Below, piece by piece: positions 13,401-20,016 of a stretch of DNA of 20,016 nucleotides. The position numbers and the translations under genes are program-made. Source of the DNA: a virus; IMG/VR virus record IMGVR_UViG_3300050016_000289, positions 1 to 20,016 of that record; one strand, 5' to 3'. Under the pieces are notes generated by a model. It ran no database searches. It was not told where the DNA came from and saw only the letters and a program-made list of their open reading frames with translations. Each line of letters begins with the position of its first letter. Position 1 is the first letter of the stretch.

Positions 13401-15548
13401 ATGGGCCAGGAAATATCCATCACATTAAGTTTGAAGTCGGCGGCGGCTTTGCAGCAGTTGAACGCGTTCATTGCGCAAACCGACACCCAACTAAAGGACT
13501 TGCAGGTCAAGGCCGGAGCCGCGAGCGCCGGCATGGCCGGTGGAATGAAGGCCGCAGGTGACGAGACGATGCACCTGGCCGGCAAGGTGTATTATCTTCG
13601 CGGATCAATAGACGCGATCCGGTTTGCGGCGGCGGACGGCGGAGCGCGTGCAGGATTTTACGCGATTGATGAAGCCGTCCGGGGATTGGTTGCCAGCGGG
13701 CTTGGACTTGGAACCATCGGTCTGATTCTTGCCGGAATGACCGCCGCCGTTGGGGTCGCTTATCTTTCATGGAGGGAGTTTGGCGATGGATTGGCGCAGG
13801 CCCAGGAAAAAGCCGACAAGCTGGCCGAGACATTGGACAAGCTTCCAGCCTTGTTAAAGGCATTGCAGGAAACCGGCCAGGGCGATCTGGCGCAATATCT
13901 GCCTGGTGGAGGCAAGCAGCTTTATCATGGCCCGAACGGACGCGGTGTAACCGACCAACCGACCGCGATGGAGGATCAACTCATTGGCGGCGGCGGCTTT
14001 GTTCCGGCGCGCGTTGTTCAAGTCCGTGTCAACCTTAAGCCCCTTACTCCCGCCGAGGCCGAGGCGTGGGCGATCCATGCCAGCGGCACGATGGATTCTA
14101 AAGGAAAGGTAAAGGCACCAAGCGCGGCCCTTGGTGAGATGCAGGTGTTGACCAAGGAATATCAAACTGATTCATTCACCGGTGAGCAAAAATTGATTGC
14201 CGCCGAAAATGACAAGTTTGAAAAGGCCAGGGCACACCTGGAGCAGTTGCATCAAATCGCCAAGAGCGCGGGTGACGACAACGCTGATTCAACTTACAGC
14301 GTCGCGTTTGGCGCGTTGATGGCGGAGCATCAGGCGATCATAGACGACATAACAACCAAGGCGGCGGATAAGTCCGCCAAGGCCGAGGCGGAACGCGAGA
14401 AAAAGGTGGACGATGATTTGACCGCTTTTAACAACAAGTTATTCGCCGCCCAGCAAAAACTTGCCGCGCAGAAAAAGACCGATGACGATGCGCAGCTTGC
14501 GCGGCAAAAATCGGCGACGGAAGAATTGATGCGCCAGCAGGAAATTCAGCAGGCCACCGCCCGCGCGAAGGCCGAGGCCGCGCTGAAGGAGGTTCAAGAT
14601 AATCCATTTTTAACGCAGTCGCAAAAGGCGCAGCAAAGCCAAAGTCCAATTCAAGACTTGATGGCGCAAAACAATGCGTCCATAAAAAGCTATGGCGGGA
14701 TTGCCGCCAATCCGGCCAACGACGAGTGGGCAAGGATTCAGGCGTTGTCCAAGATAAACGAGCTTACCGTCCAGCAGGTTGACCTTCAATACAAACTGCA
14801 AGCGGCCCAGGGTGAAAACTCCTTCACCTACAATTTGAAGCAGGCGTTGGTCTCGCTGCAAAACATGAACAGCCTGGCAAGGGAGGTTGCGCAGACCTTT
14901 GAAGGCGTGATGAACACTGCCATCAAGTCGGTTGGTTCCAATCTAACCCAGGTTATCATGGGAACTAAGACCTGGCAAAAGGCCCTGTTGGACATTGAGA
15001 GCACCATCCTGACCGATATAGTGAATGCAATAATTGAAATGGGCCTGCGCTGGGTGACGACACAAATAATGATGGCCGTAACCGGCGAGTCGTTGTCGCT
15101 GGCCCAAACTGCCGCGCTTATTCCAATCGCCGCAGCGCAAGCCGCGATCTGGGCTACCCCGGCCACGCTTGCAACGATAGCCACCGCCGGGGTGGCCGCC
15201 GCCGATGCGCCGGGATTGATGGCCATTGCGGAGTCCGCCGCTGTTCTATCCGCCGCGCCACGAGCGTCCGGCGGGCCGGTCACTGCCGGGATGCCTTACA
15301 TAGTCGGCGAGAAAAGGCCGGAGCTTTTTATTCCATCCCAAAACGGACATATCATTCCAAGCGTTCCGTCGCTGGCCGGGATTTCATCCAAGTCCGGTTC
15401 ACAAGGCGGCGGTTCCACGATGAACTTTGACGTTCATAACTGGAACGACTCCGCCGCGATGACCGAGCATATCCGCCGTAACCCGGATGTCCATCATATC
15501 ATCCTGGACAAGGTGAAACGAAACAGCCATGTAATAAGCCCCGCATGA
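13401..15548 (+). CDS. Tail tape measure protein
   Basis: The 715-residue protein follows the chaperone pair and is the longest helical protein in the window. Residues 1-40 form a coiled-coil-like start. Residues 95-124 are strongly hydrophobic (a membrane-inserting segment of the kind known in tape measures). Residues 315-395 are an Ala/Lys/Glu/Gln-rich coiled coil. Residues 500-620 are Ala/Ile/Thr-rich and hydrophobic. Near 623-655 is GGPVTAGMPYIVGEKRPELF followed by IPSQNGHIIP, a well-known tape measure C-terminal pattern. At about 0.15 nm per residue a tail of roughly 100 nm is expected. The protein sets tail length and enters the cell envelope during DNA delivery. I see no lytic domain. 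The stop overlaps the next ATG. Confidence 0.95.
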   Translation: MGQEISITLSLKSAAALQQLNAFIAQTDTQLKDLQVKAGAASAGMAGGMKAAGDETMHLAGKVYYLRGSIDAIRFAAADGGARAGFYAIDEAVRGLVASGLGLGTIGLILAGMTAAVGVAYLSWREFGDGLAQAQEKADKLAETLDKLPALLKALQETGQGDLAQYLPGGGKQLYHGPNGRGVTDQPTAMEDQLIGGGGFVPARVVQVRVNLKPLTPAEAEAWAIHASGTMDSKGKVKAPSAALGEMQVLTKEYQTDSFTGEQKLIAAENDKFEKARAHLEQLHQIAKSAGDDNADSTYSVAFGALMAEHQAIIDDITTKAADKSAKAEAEREKKVDDDLTAFNNKLFAAQQKLAAQKKTDDDAQLARQKSATEELMRQQEIQQATARAKAEAALKEVQDNPFLTQSQKAQQSQSPIQDLMAQNNASIKSYGGIAANPANDEWARIQALSKINELTVQQVDLQYKLQAAQGENSFTYNLKQALVSLQNMNSLAREVAQTFEGVMNTAIKSVGSNLTQVIMGTKTWQKALLDIESTILTDIVNAIIEMGLRWVTTQIMMAVTGESLSLAQTAALIPIAAAQAAIWATPATLATIATAGVAAADAPGLMAIAESAAVLSAAPRASGGPVTAGMPYIVGEKRPELFIPSQNGHIIPSVPSLAGISSKSGSQGGGSTMNFDVHNWNDSAAMTEHIRRNPDVHHIILDKVKRNSHVISPA

Positions 15549-17656
15549 AATATCTCGCACTCAATGCCGAGTATGTATATCTCATAAACGAGATGCCGAA
15601 TTGGGCGCGCGGTTTCCAGACCGATTTTAATTCCTTCACCGATGCGCAATCATCCCTTACCAGGATGGAAACGCGGCGTCCCTATTCATCCACTTTGCGC
15701 ACCACCATTAAGTGCGCCTGTATCAGCAGCGGAGCCGGCTTGAGGATGTTGCAAGTGCAGCTTCGCGGATTGAAGACCCAGCCGGTTCTTATGCCTTTTT
15801 GGCCGGCAATGTCTTTTTGGTCGGCCCGCGCAGCCGCATCAATTACCGGCGGCTTGATGGTAGTTTTCAAATCTGATTGGTCTCAATATACAATCTACCC
15901 ATTTGGCGCAGACCCGGTGTGGCCGTTGGCCGGCGACTTATGCTGTCCGCTGCTTTACGGATTCTTGAAAAGCAACGATCCTCAATTCTTAAACGTGGAC
16001 ACCGCGCTTTGGAAGATAGAATTTACCGAGTCGTCCAAGTCCGATTATGCACTTTCATTTTCATCGTCGGCTTTTCCAGCAGGCCCACAGCCAACTGGAT
16101 ATTCAACCGCGCCAACGCTGCTTCCATTCCGCCAGGATCATTCCGACTCCAAAGAGTCATTCCAAATCAATGTCGCGCGCAAGCAGGAGGGGTTTGTCCG
16201 CGAACTGGCCGGAACCATCTATCCACAGGACGTGGCGCGTGCGCAAACGGCCAGATATGTAGTAACCGGAGATGGGATAGCCTCCTTGCTCGACTGGTAT
16301 GGCACCCTGGCGGGCCAAGGCGCGTCTTTTTGGGCGATTAGCTCCCTAGCGGCGGGCTACCTCGCGTGGCCATCCCTGTCGTCAGCCACGGCCCTTGCGT
16401 GGGGCGATACGAACGTAACCGCTGGAGACTATCTGGCAACCTTTGCGCCGGACGGGACAATTTTAACGGCCAAGGTAGCCAGCGTGGTTGGAACCACGGT
16501 CAACCTGGTCGCTCCGTTTGGTGCCGCGTTTGTCGCCGGGCATCCTTTTTATCAGCTTAACCTTGTCCGGTTGGTTACACAAACAATTTCATTGACATGG
16601 CTGGCTCCAAGGCTGGCCACGCTCAATTTGAGTTACTCCGAAGTCCGGCCTGAAACCATAATCCCCGGAAGCGAAACCCTTGGAACAACACTTGGACTTC
16701 TACCACAACGCATCGTCCTGTTTGATTTTTGGCGCGACTTTGGAAACGGGACAATTTCTCATTGGTATTTCACCAGCTTTGAAACCGACCAGGTTTATTC
16801 CGGCCATGCTTACATCCATGGCCCGTTCGCGCTTGGTGACATATCCAACAGTGTCAACCTGGAGAACGATTCGTGCGACATTGAATCATCCTTGACCAAG
16901 CCGGATGGAACGCTTTACACGGACAGTCCGTTGGTTCTTGATGTAATCCTTGGTGCGGAGGCTCCGCTGAACGTCGTGGTTTATTTTTCCGATGTCGGTG
17001 GAACGGCCAAGGTTTTCTCCGGCGAAGTATCTGCCGTTTCGCGCGATGGAAATACGGTCAAGGCCACCTGCAAGCTGGCCAATTCAATTTTTGAAACCGG
17101 CCTGCCGATGCTTTTGCGCGGCGTGGTTTGCAGCCACCTGAAAGGATCGCCCGGCGACGGCTCGCATCTTATCAGCCAGGGATGCTCCGGCCCGGATGCG
17201 GTCATGAAAAAGACCTATTGGAAGTTCACCGGCGAAGCGGCCAACCCGATCACCAGCGCATTCCCGGCCACGCTCAAGTTGAATACAATAACCAAGGTTG
17301 GCGCGGGTGCAATCGCGGCCACCATATTTTCCAACTTCTTTTCCTATGGTTTCGTTGAGTGGGGTGCGGGCGCGGATGTTCAGCGCCGGCTGATCATCGG
17401 TTCAACAGTCATTTCCGGCGGAGCCATTACATTGACTTTGCATAAATACTTCACCGCGCTGCCGGTTGCCGGCGACTTGGTCACGTTCTATCCCGGATGC
17501 GATGGCCAGTATTCAACCTGCAAGGCTTATGACTCCGCGGCAAATCCAACCGGCAAGTTTGGGAACGGAAACAACTTTGGAGCCGATCCGTTCACCCCGA
17601 CCGGAAACCCGACCATTACATTGCAGCAAACCCTGCCCGTCCAAGGATCAAAATGA
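15545..17656 (+). CDS. Fused distal-tail / tail hub protein (DUF2163-Phage_BR0599-like C-terminus)
   Basis: The 703-residue protein starts at an ATGA overlap with the tape measure. Residues 1 to about 380 look like a distal-tail-type region (an early NWARGFQTDFNSF segment, then beta-rich sequence with Trp and Pro). From about 385 a second part begins (LLPQRIVLFDFW, then HWYFTSFETDQVYSGHAYI) that resembles DUF2163-type hub proteins of gene-transfer-agent-like tails. The C-terminus has the Phage_BR0599 hallmark: Gly-Cys-Asp at about 650, then STC, and later FGNGNNFGADPF. It carries many Cys residues, some of which could bind metal or form disulfides. In related systems distal-tail and hub proteins are often separate; here one chain holds both. 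It would sit at the tail tip. Confidence 0.8.
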   Translation: MKYLALNAEYVYLINEMPNWARGFQTDFNSFTDAQSSLTRMETRRPYSSTLRTTIKCACISSGAGLRMLQVQLRGLKTQPVLMPFWPAMSFWSARAAASITGGLMVVFKSDWSQYTIYPFGADPVWPLAGDLCCPLLYGFLKSNDPQFLNVDTALWKIEFTESSKSDYALSFSSSAFPAGPQPTGYSTAPTLLPFRQDHSDSKESFQINVARKQEGFVRELAGTIYPQDVARAQTARYVVTGDGIASLLDWYGTLAGQGASFWAISSLAAGYLAWPSLSSATALAWGDTNVTAGDYLATFAPDGTILTAKVASVVGTTVNLVAPFGAAFVAGHPFYQLNLVRLVTQTISLTWLAPRLATLNLSYSEVRPETIIPGSETLGTTLGLLPQRIVLFDFWRDFGNGTISHWYFTSFETDQVYSGHAYIHGPFALGDISNSVNLENDSCDIESSLTKPDGTLYTDSPLVLDVILGAEAPLNVVVYFSDVGGTAKVFSGEVSAVSRDGNTVKATCKLANSIFETGLPMLLRGVVCSHLKGSPGDGSHLISQGCSGPDAVMKKTYWKFTGEAANPITSAFPATLKLNTITKVGAGAIAATIFSNFFSYGFVEWGAGADVQRRLIIGSTVISGGAITLTLHKYFTALPVAGDLVTFYPGCDGQYSTCKAYDSAANPTGKFGNGNNFGADPFTPTGNPTITLQQTLPVQGSK

Positions 17657-18111
17657 AGCCATACTTTGACACGCCGGAAAAGATTGCCAAGCTGGCCTAT
17701 GTCTGCGGCCTTTGGAACGGGACGCCGTGGTCGGCCAACACGGAGTCCATGGGTCACGGCGTGGCCTGCCATAACATCCCGCGCGCAATTTATATTTACA
17801 CCGGTGCCGTAAGTGGTAACTTTCCAGTAATCATTGGCGATCCGTCAACGATGCGCAATAAGAAGGAAAGTCCGATGGAAAAGTTTATTGACCAAAGGCC
17901 GGAGTTTCAAAGGTTGGAAATTGGAAGGGACAAGTTCGCGCCCGGCGACTTGTTTGGCATCCGCATTGGCTACTGTGTTGACCACCTTGGTGTTTGTCTT
18001 GGTGATACTTTCATTCACGTTCTTATGCATAAGAAGACATCATTGGACGACCGCTGGTCGGTGCCGCCGTGGTCGCAAAGAATCAACGCGGCCTGGAGGC
18101 CGGTTCAATGA
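17653..18111 (+). CDS. NlpC/P60-type cell-wall peptidase of the tail tip
   Basis: The ATG overlaps the hub stop. The 152-residue protein has the phage NlpC/P60 layout: WNGTPWSA at 21-28, the nucleophile Cys39 in HGVACHN, a Pro-Gly-Asp turn at 97-99 (KFAPGDLFGIRIG), His111 in HLGVCLG, and His122 in FIHVL as the third residue. The Asp that usually precedes the Cys is Ala38. It is at the usual NlpC/P60 length for tail-associated members and follows the hub, as in gene-transfer-agent and lambda-like tails. There it cuts peptidoglycan stem peptides so DNA can enter. There is no signal peptide, as expected for a virion protein. Confidence 0.85.
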   Translation: MKPYFDTPEKIAKLAYVCGLWNGTPWSANTESMGHGVACHNIPRAIYIYTGAVSGNFPVIIGDPSTMRNKKESPMEKFIDQRPEFQRLEIGRDKFAPGDLFGIRIGYCVDHLGVCLGDTFIHVLMHKKTSLDDRWSVPPWSQRINAAWRPVQ

Positions 18112-18178
18112 TTTAATTTCCCGGCCCATCTTGTGATGGATTGGGGTGGCAAACAAACAAAAAAAAGAAAGCAGTATC

Positions 18179-18430
18179 ATGAAAGAACAAACATTGGACG
18201 CCCAAATCGCAGGCCTTACGGCGGAGGTCACCAACGAAACCAGCGCCGAGCAGGCCGCGCTGAAATTGATCCAAGGCATCCCGGCGCTCATCGCGGCGGG
18301 AATCGCCAAGGCCAGCGCGGCGGGCGCGACTGATGCGCAACTACAGGCGTTGTCCGACTTGCAGGACAAGTTGGCGGCGAACGACTCCGAATTGAGCGGC
18401 GCGGTCGTGGCCAACACACCGGCGGAGTAA
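18179..18430 (+). CDS. Small helical protein of the tail-tip operon
   Basis: ATG at 18179 follows an A-rich leader (AAACAAACAAAAAAAAGAAAG) and gives 83 residues. A GTG at 18146 would add 11 residues but uses the leader as coding sequence. The protein is Ala/Leu/Gln-rich and helical: a first helix (LDAQIAGLTAEVTNETSAEQ), a second with a hydrophobic run (LIQGIPALIAAGIA), a third (QLQALSDLQDKLAA), and the end ALA-type ...VVANTPAE. Similar short helical proteins ending in Asn-Thr-Pro are common next to tail or fibre genes in other phages as I recall them, with no known function. The 67 bases before it (18112-18178) hold no gene. Confidence 0.7.
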   Translation: MKEQTLDAQIAGLTAEVTNETSAEQAALKLIQGIPALIAAGIAKASAAGATDAQLQALSDLQDKLAANDSELSGAVVANTPAE

Positions 18431-18435
18431 TTACA

Positions 18436-18467
18436 TTCCGGCGGCGCGGAAACCTGCGCCGCCGGAA
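18436..18467. repeat. Strong GC-rich hairpin between small genes
   Basis: TTCCGGCGGCGC (18436-18447) pairs perfectly with GCGCCGCCGGAA (18456-18467), a 12-pair stem. Inside, GG (18448-18449) can pair with CC (18453-18454) around an AAA loop. It starts five bases after the stop of the previous gene and ends 11 bases before the next ATG. A-rich sequence follows rather than a T-run, so it is not a classic terminator on the + strand. It could pause transcription, protect RNA ends, or set the relative translation of the flanking genes. Confidence 0.7.
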
Positions 18468-18478
18468 AAAATTAAAAC

Positions 18479-18667
18479 ATGAGTGGAAAGGGTCAATCTC
18501 AAAAGCCGGTGCTGGCCGGCGTTGGATACTTGGATTTTACAACCAATGAGACCAACGTTCCGCATACCTACTTTGCCGGAACGCGCAACCTGCCTGTGTC
18601 GTGGATAATGGAGCCGGTCATAACAATGATCAAGGCCACGCCAGGTTCCGGCGGAAAGGGAAAATAG
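18479..18667 (+). CDS. Small hypothetical protein before the tail hub gene
   Basis: This 62-residue protein starts after the hairpin with an A-rich leader (AAAAAATTAAAAC). The first dozen residues are basic and Gly/Ser-rich, then comes a beta-like segment (VGYLDFTTNETNVPHTYFAG) and a hydrophobic strand (PVSWIMEPVITMIKA). It ends in Gly/Lys. The stop is one base before the ATG of the large hub gene, so it is coupled to it. I do not recognise a family. Size and place suggest a minor tail-tip or assembly partner. Confidence 0.6.
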   Translation: MSGKGQSQKPVLAGVGYLDFTTNETNVPHTYFAGTRNLPVSWIMEPVITMIKATPGSGGKGK

Positions 18668-18668
18668 C

Positions 18669-20016
18669 ATGGGTGGAAAATCATCAGGAGAATTGAACGA
18701 CTATTATGGCCACGCCGCCGGTTGCGTCTGCCAGGGCCAGCTTGATTTTATCGTCGGGCTGTTGATAAACAACAACCTGTCGTGGCCGAACGCAGCACTA
18801 TGGAGCTTCTTATACAACCCAAACCAACTTACGCTTTACACCGATGGAAACATTTACCGGACTTTGGTTCAGACCAACATAGACCCGCCAGCAAGTCCGT
18901 GGACTCTTTACGCCGCGCCGTGGTCGGCTGGGACTTACACCCTTGGAACCAACAAGCTTCACCTGGGAAATATTTGGACGGTCGGGGTTGCCTCGACTTC
19001 ATTAACGCCGCCGGCGGTCGCGCCGAGATGGGCTTCAGGCAAACGGTCCAAGGTTCAATCAGATTCGGTTGATGCAAGCGGATGGAAGTTTATTGCCGTC
19101 GCTCCAGTCACCTGGACTTTGGAGCATTCGTTCTTGTCCGGTGCAATCGTGGCCTATGAAGGACGGCTCTATGTAACCAGCGCGAATACAAGCGCAGAGC
19201 CGCCATCCTCGCCATGGTCTTTGTGGAAGCAGGACTTGTCCGGCTCCAATCCGTTCAAGTTCACGGTTGACCCGAATAACGGCCAAGGTTACGGCGGTGA
19301 TTGCTATCTTTACACCGGGCGGGACAATCAAACTCTGGACACGGTTTATGAACAGGTGCTTTCATCCTTGGGCCATCCGGCCTATCGCAACAAATCCATA
19401 TTGGTTTTGAAGAATTTCAAATTTGGAACAGAACAACAGAACGCGCCGGACTGTATTATTGTCGGCGGACGCAGCCCGGTTCAAACTTTGATCACCGGCG
19501 CAAGCACGGACTTGGACGCCGACTGGCAGGCCAATCCTTGGTGCATCCTGGCCGAGTTATTGACCCACCCGGCCATTGGGATGGGATTGCCCGACTCGTT
19601 TTTTGATGCAACGTCATGGCAAGCCGAGGCCGACCGTTGCGCGGCCAACCCGGAACTGTATTACATATCACCAATCTATTCATCGTTGAAGAAAGTCCGT
19701 GAAGTTGTTACCGACTTGATGGGCTACCCGGACGCCTTTGTTTTTTGGACCACGCTGGCAACGCTCGCCGCCGGGCATTGGCCTCACGGTGAGGCTGATC
19801 CGGCCTTTGACGCAACCAATACGGTTGACCACGACGCCCTGACCGAGGGGCTGAAATGGGACTCTGACGTTTGGGGTGATACGTTCAGCACGGTGCAGCT
19901 TTCGTTCCAAGACATCCAATCCGGTTTCAAATCGCGTCCGGTGTTCTCAAATAATTTATTCAACCAATCGGTTGTCAAGCGGGCCGGTTATCTCACCATT
20001 GACCGCCCGCATATTG
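18669..20016 (+). CDS. Large tail hub / host-specificity protein (Phage-tail_3 type), 3' end outside the window
   Basis: An ATG at 18669 opens a frame with no stop to the right edge (449 codons). The N-terminus has a cysteine pair (CVCQGQLDFIVGLLI) as in gene-transfer-agent-type central hub proteins. Residues 52-190 hold three related short segments that look like carbohydrate-binding repeats. The later part has the hub pattern: LGHPAYRNKSILVLKNFKFG, then APDCIIVGG, then NPWCILAELLTHPAIGMGLP with a Trp-Gln-Ala-Glu-Ala-Asp helix. These proteins form the tip baseplate, bind receptors and pass DNA. The gene follows one base after the preceding stop. The identity is well supported; the N-terminal repeats are an addition. 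Confidence 0.85.
   Translation, partial: MGGKSSGELNDYYGHAAGCVCQGQLDFIVGLLINNNLSWPNAALWSFLYNPNQLTLYTDGNIYRTLVQTNIDPPASPWTLYAAPWSAGTYTLGTNKLHLGNIWTVGVASTSLTPPAVAPRWASGKRSKVQSDSVDASGWKFIAVAPVTWTLEHSFLSGAIVAYEGRLYVTSANTSAEPPSSPWSLWKQDLSGSNPFKFTVDPNNGQGYGGDCYLYTGRDNQTLDTVYEQVLSSLGHPAYRNKSILVLKNFKFGTEQQNAPDCIIVGGRSPVQTLITGASTDLDADWQANPWCILAELLTHPAIGMGLPDSFFDATSWQAEADRCAANPELYYISPIYSSLKKVREVVTDLMGYPDAFVFWTTLATLAAGHWPHGEADPAFDATNTVDHDALTEGLKWDSDVWGDTFSTVQLSFQDIQSGFKSRPVFSNNLFNQSVVKRAGYLTIDRPHI

Noticed and set aside
14828-15283. Minus-strand open frame opposite the tape measure C-terminal half
   Set aside because: It is the antisense shadow of an Ala-rich helical region, and the tape measure call is firm.
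18436-18467. Intrinsic terminator at the GC-rich hairpin
   Set aside because: The stem is strong but A-rich sequence follows it and no T-run is present on either strand, so it is reported only as a hairpin.
18782-19072. + strand 96-codon open frame
   Set aside because: It lies in another frame within the hub gene that opens at 18669, runs to the window edge and has clear hub motifs.
1-20016. CRISPR array, tRNA genes, insertion sequences, attachment sites
   Set aside because: No regularly spaced repeats, cloverleaf-like sequences, transposase frames or integrase-adjacent repeats were seen on either strand.

Overview
This window is the structural (head and tail) module of a tailed bacteriophage, prophage or phage-like particle with a long non-contractile tail. 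Every convincing gene except one lies on the + strand, packed end to end. Many start codons overlap the previous stop as ATGA (68, 4000, 9259, 15545, 17653). I see no integrase, tRNA, rRNA, CRISPR array or insertion sequence, and no gene-free stretch longer than about 70 bases. The gene set (ClpP-type prohead protease, tape measure, tail hub, NlpC/P60 peptidase, second hub) resembles siphoviruses and gene-transfer-agent-like tails of Gram-negative hosts. The host is not identified. The A-rich leaders before most starts, the signal peptides ending in Leu-Ala-Gln, and the Thr/Asn-rich secreted beta proteins remind me of Verrucomicrobiota or Bacteroidota relatives, but that is an impression, not a test.

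Head region (1-4758): the end of an upstream gene, probably the portal; a ClpP-like protease fused to a scaffold-like C-terminal part; a major capsid protein with an unusual hydrophobic N-terminus; a Lys/Pro-rich 200-residue protein; a Thr/Asn-rich protein with a signal peptide; then two proteins in the positions of head-closure and tail-completion proteins.

A minus-strand gene (4752-5261) interrupts the series. It encodes the adenylation domain of an ATP-dependent DNA ligase with no OB-fold. The opposite strand is open over the same stretch and has ATGA junctions at both ends.

Middle region (5309-7778): a tail-terminator-like protein, a small membrane protein with a helical tail, a protein with two hydrophobic segments that looks like a holin-like part joined to a lipoprotein-like part, a 79-residue protein, and the probable tail tube protein.

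Spike cassette (7783-12845): a small overlapping ORF and three large beta-rich or beta-helix proteins, each beginning with a Sec-type signal peptide. It sits between the tail tube gene and the tail assembly chaperone gene, where such genes are not usually found. This cassette is the most unusual part of the window.

Tail tip region (12860-20016): a tail assembly chaperone pair joined by a probable programmed -1 frameshift at T TTT TTC (13096-13102), the 715-residue tape measure, a 703-residue fused distal-tail/hub protein, an NlpC/P60 peptidase, two small proteins separated by a strong hairpin, and a large hub (host-specificity) protein that runs off the right edge.
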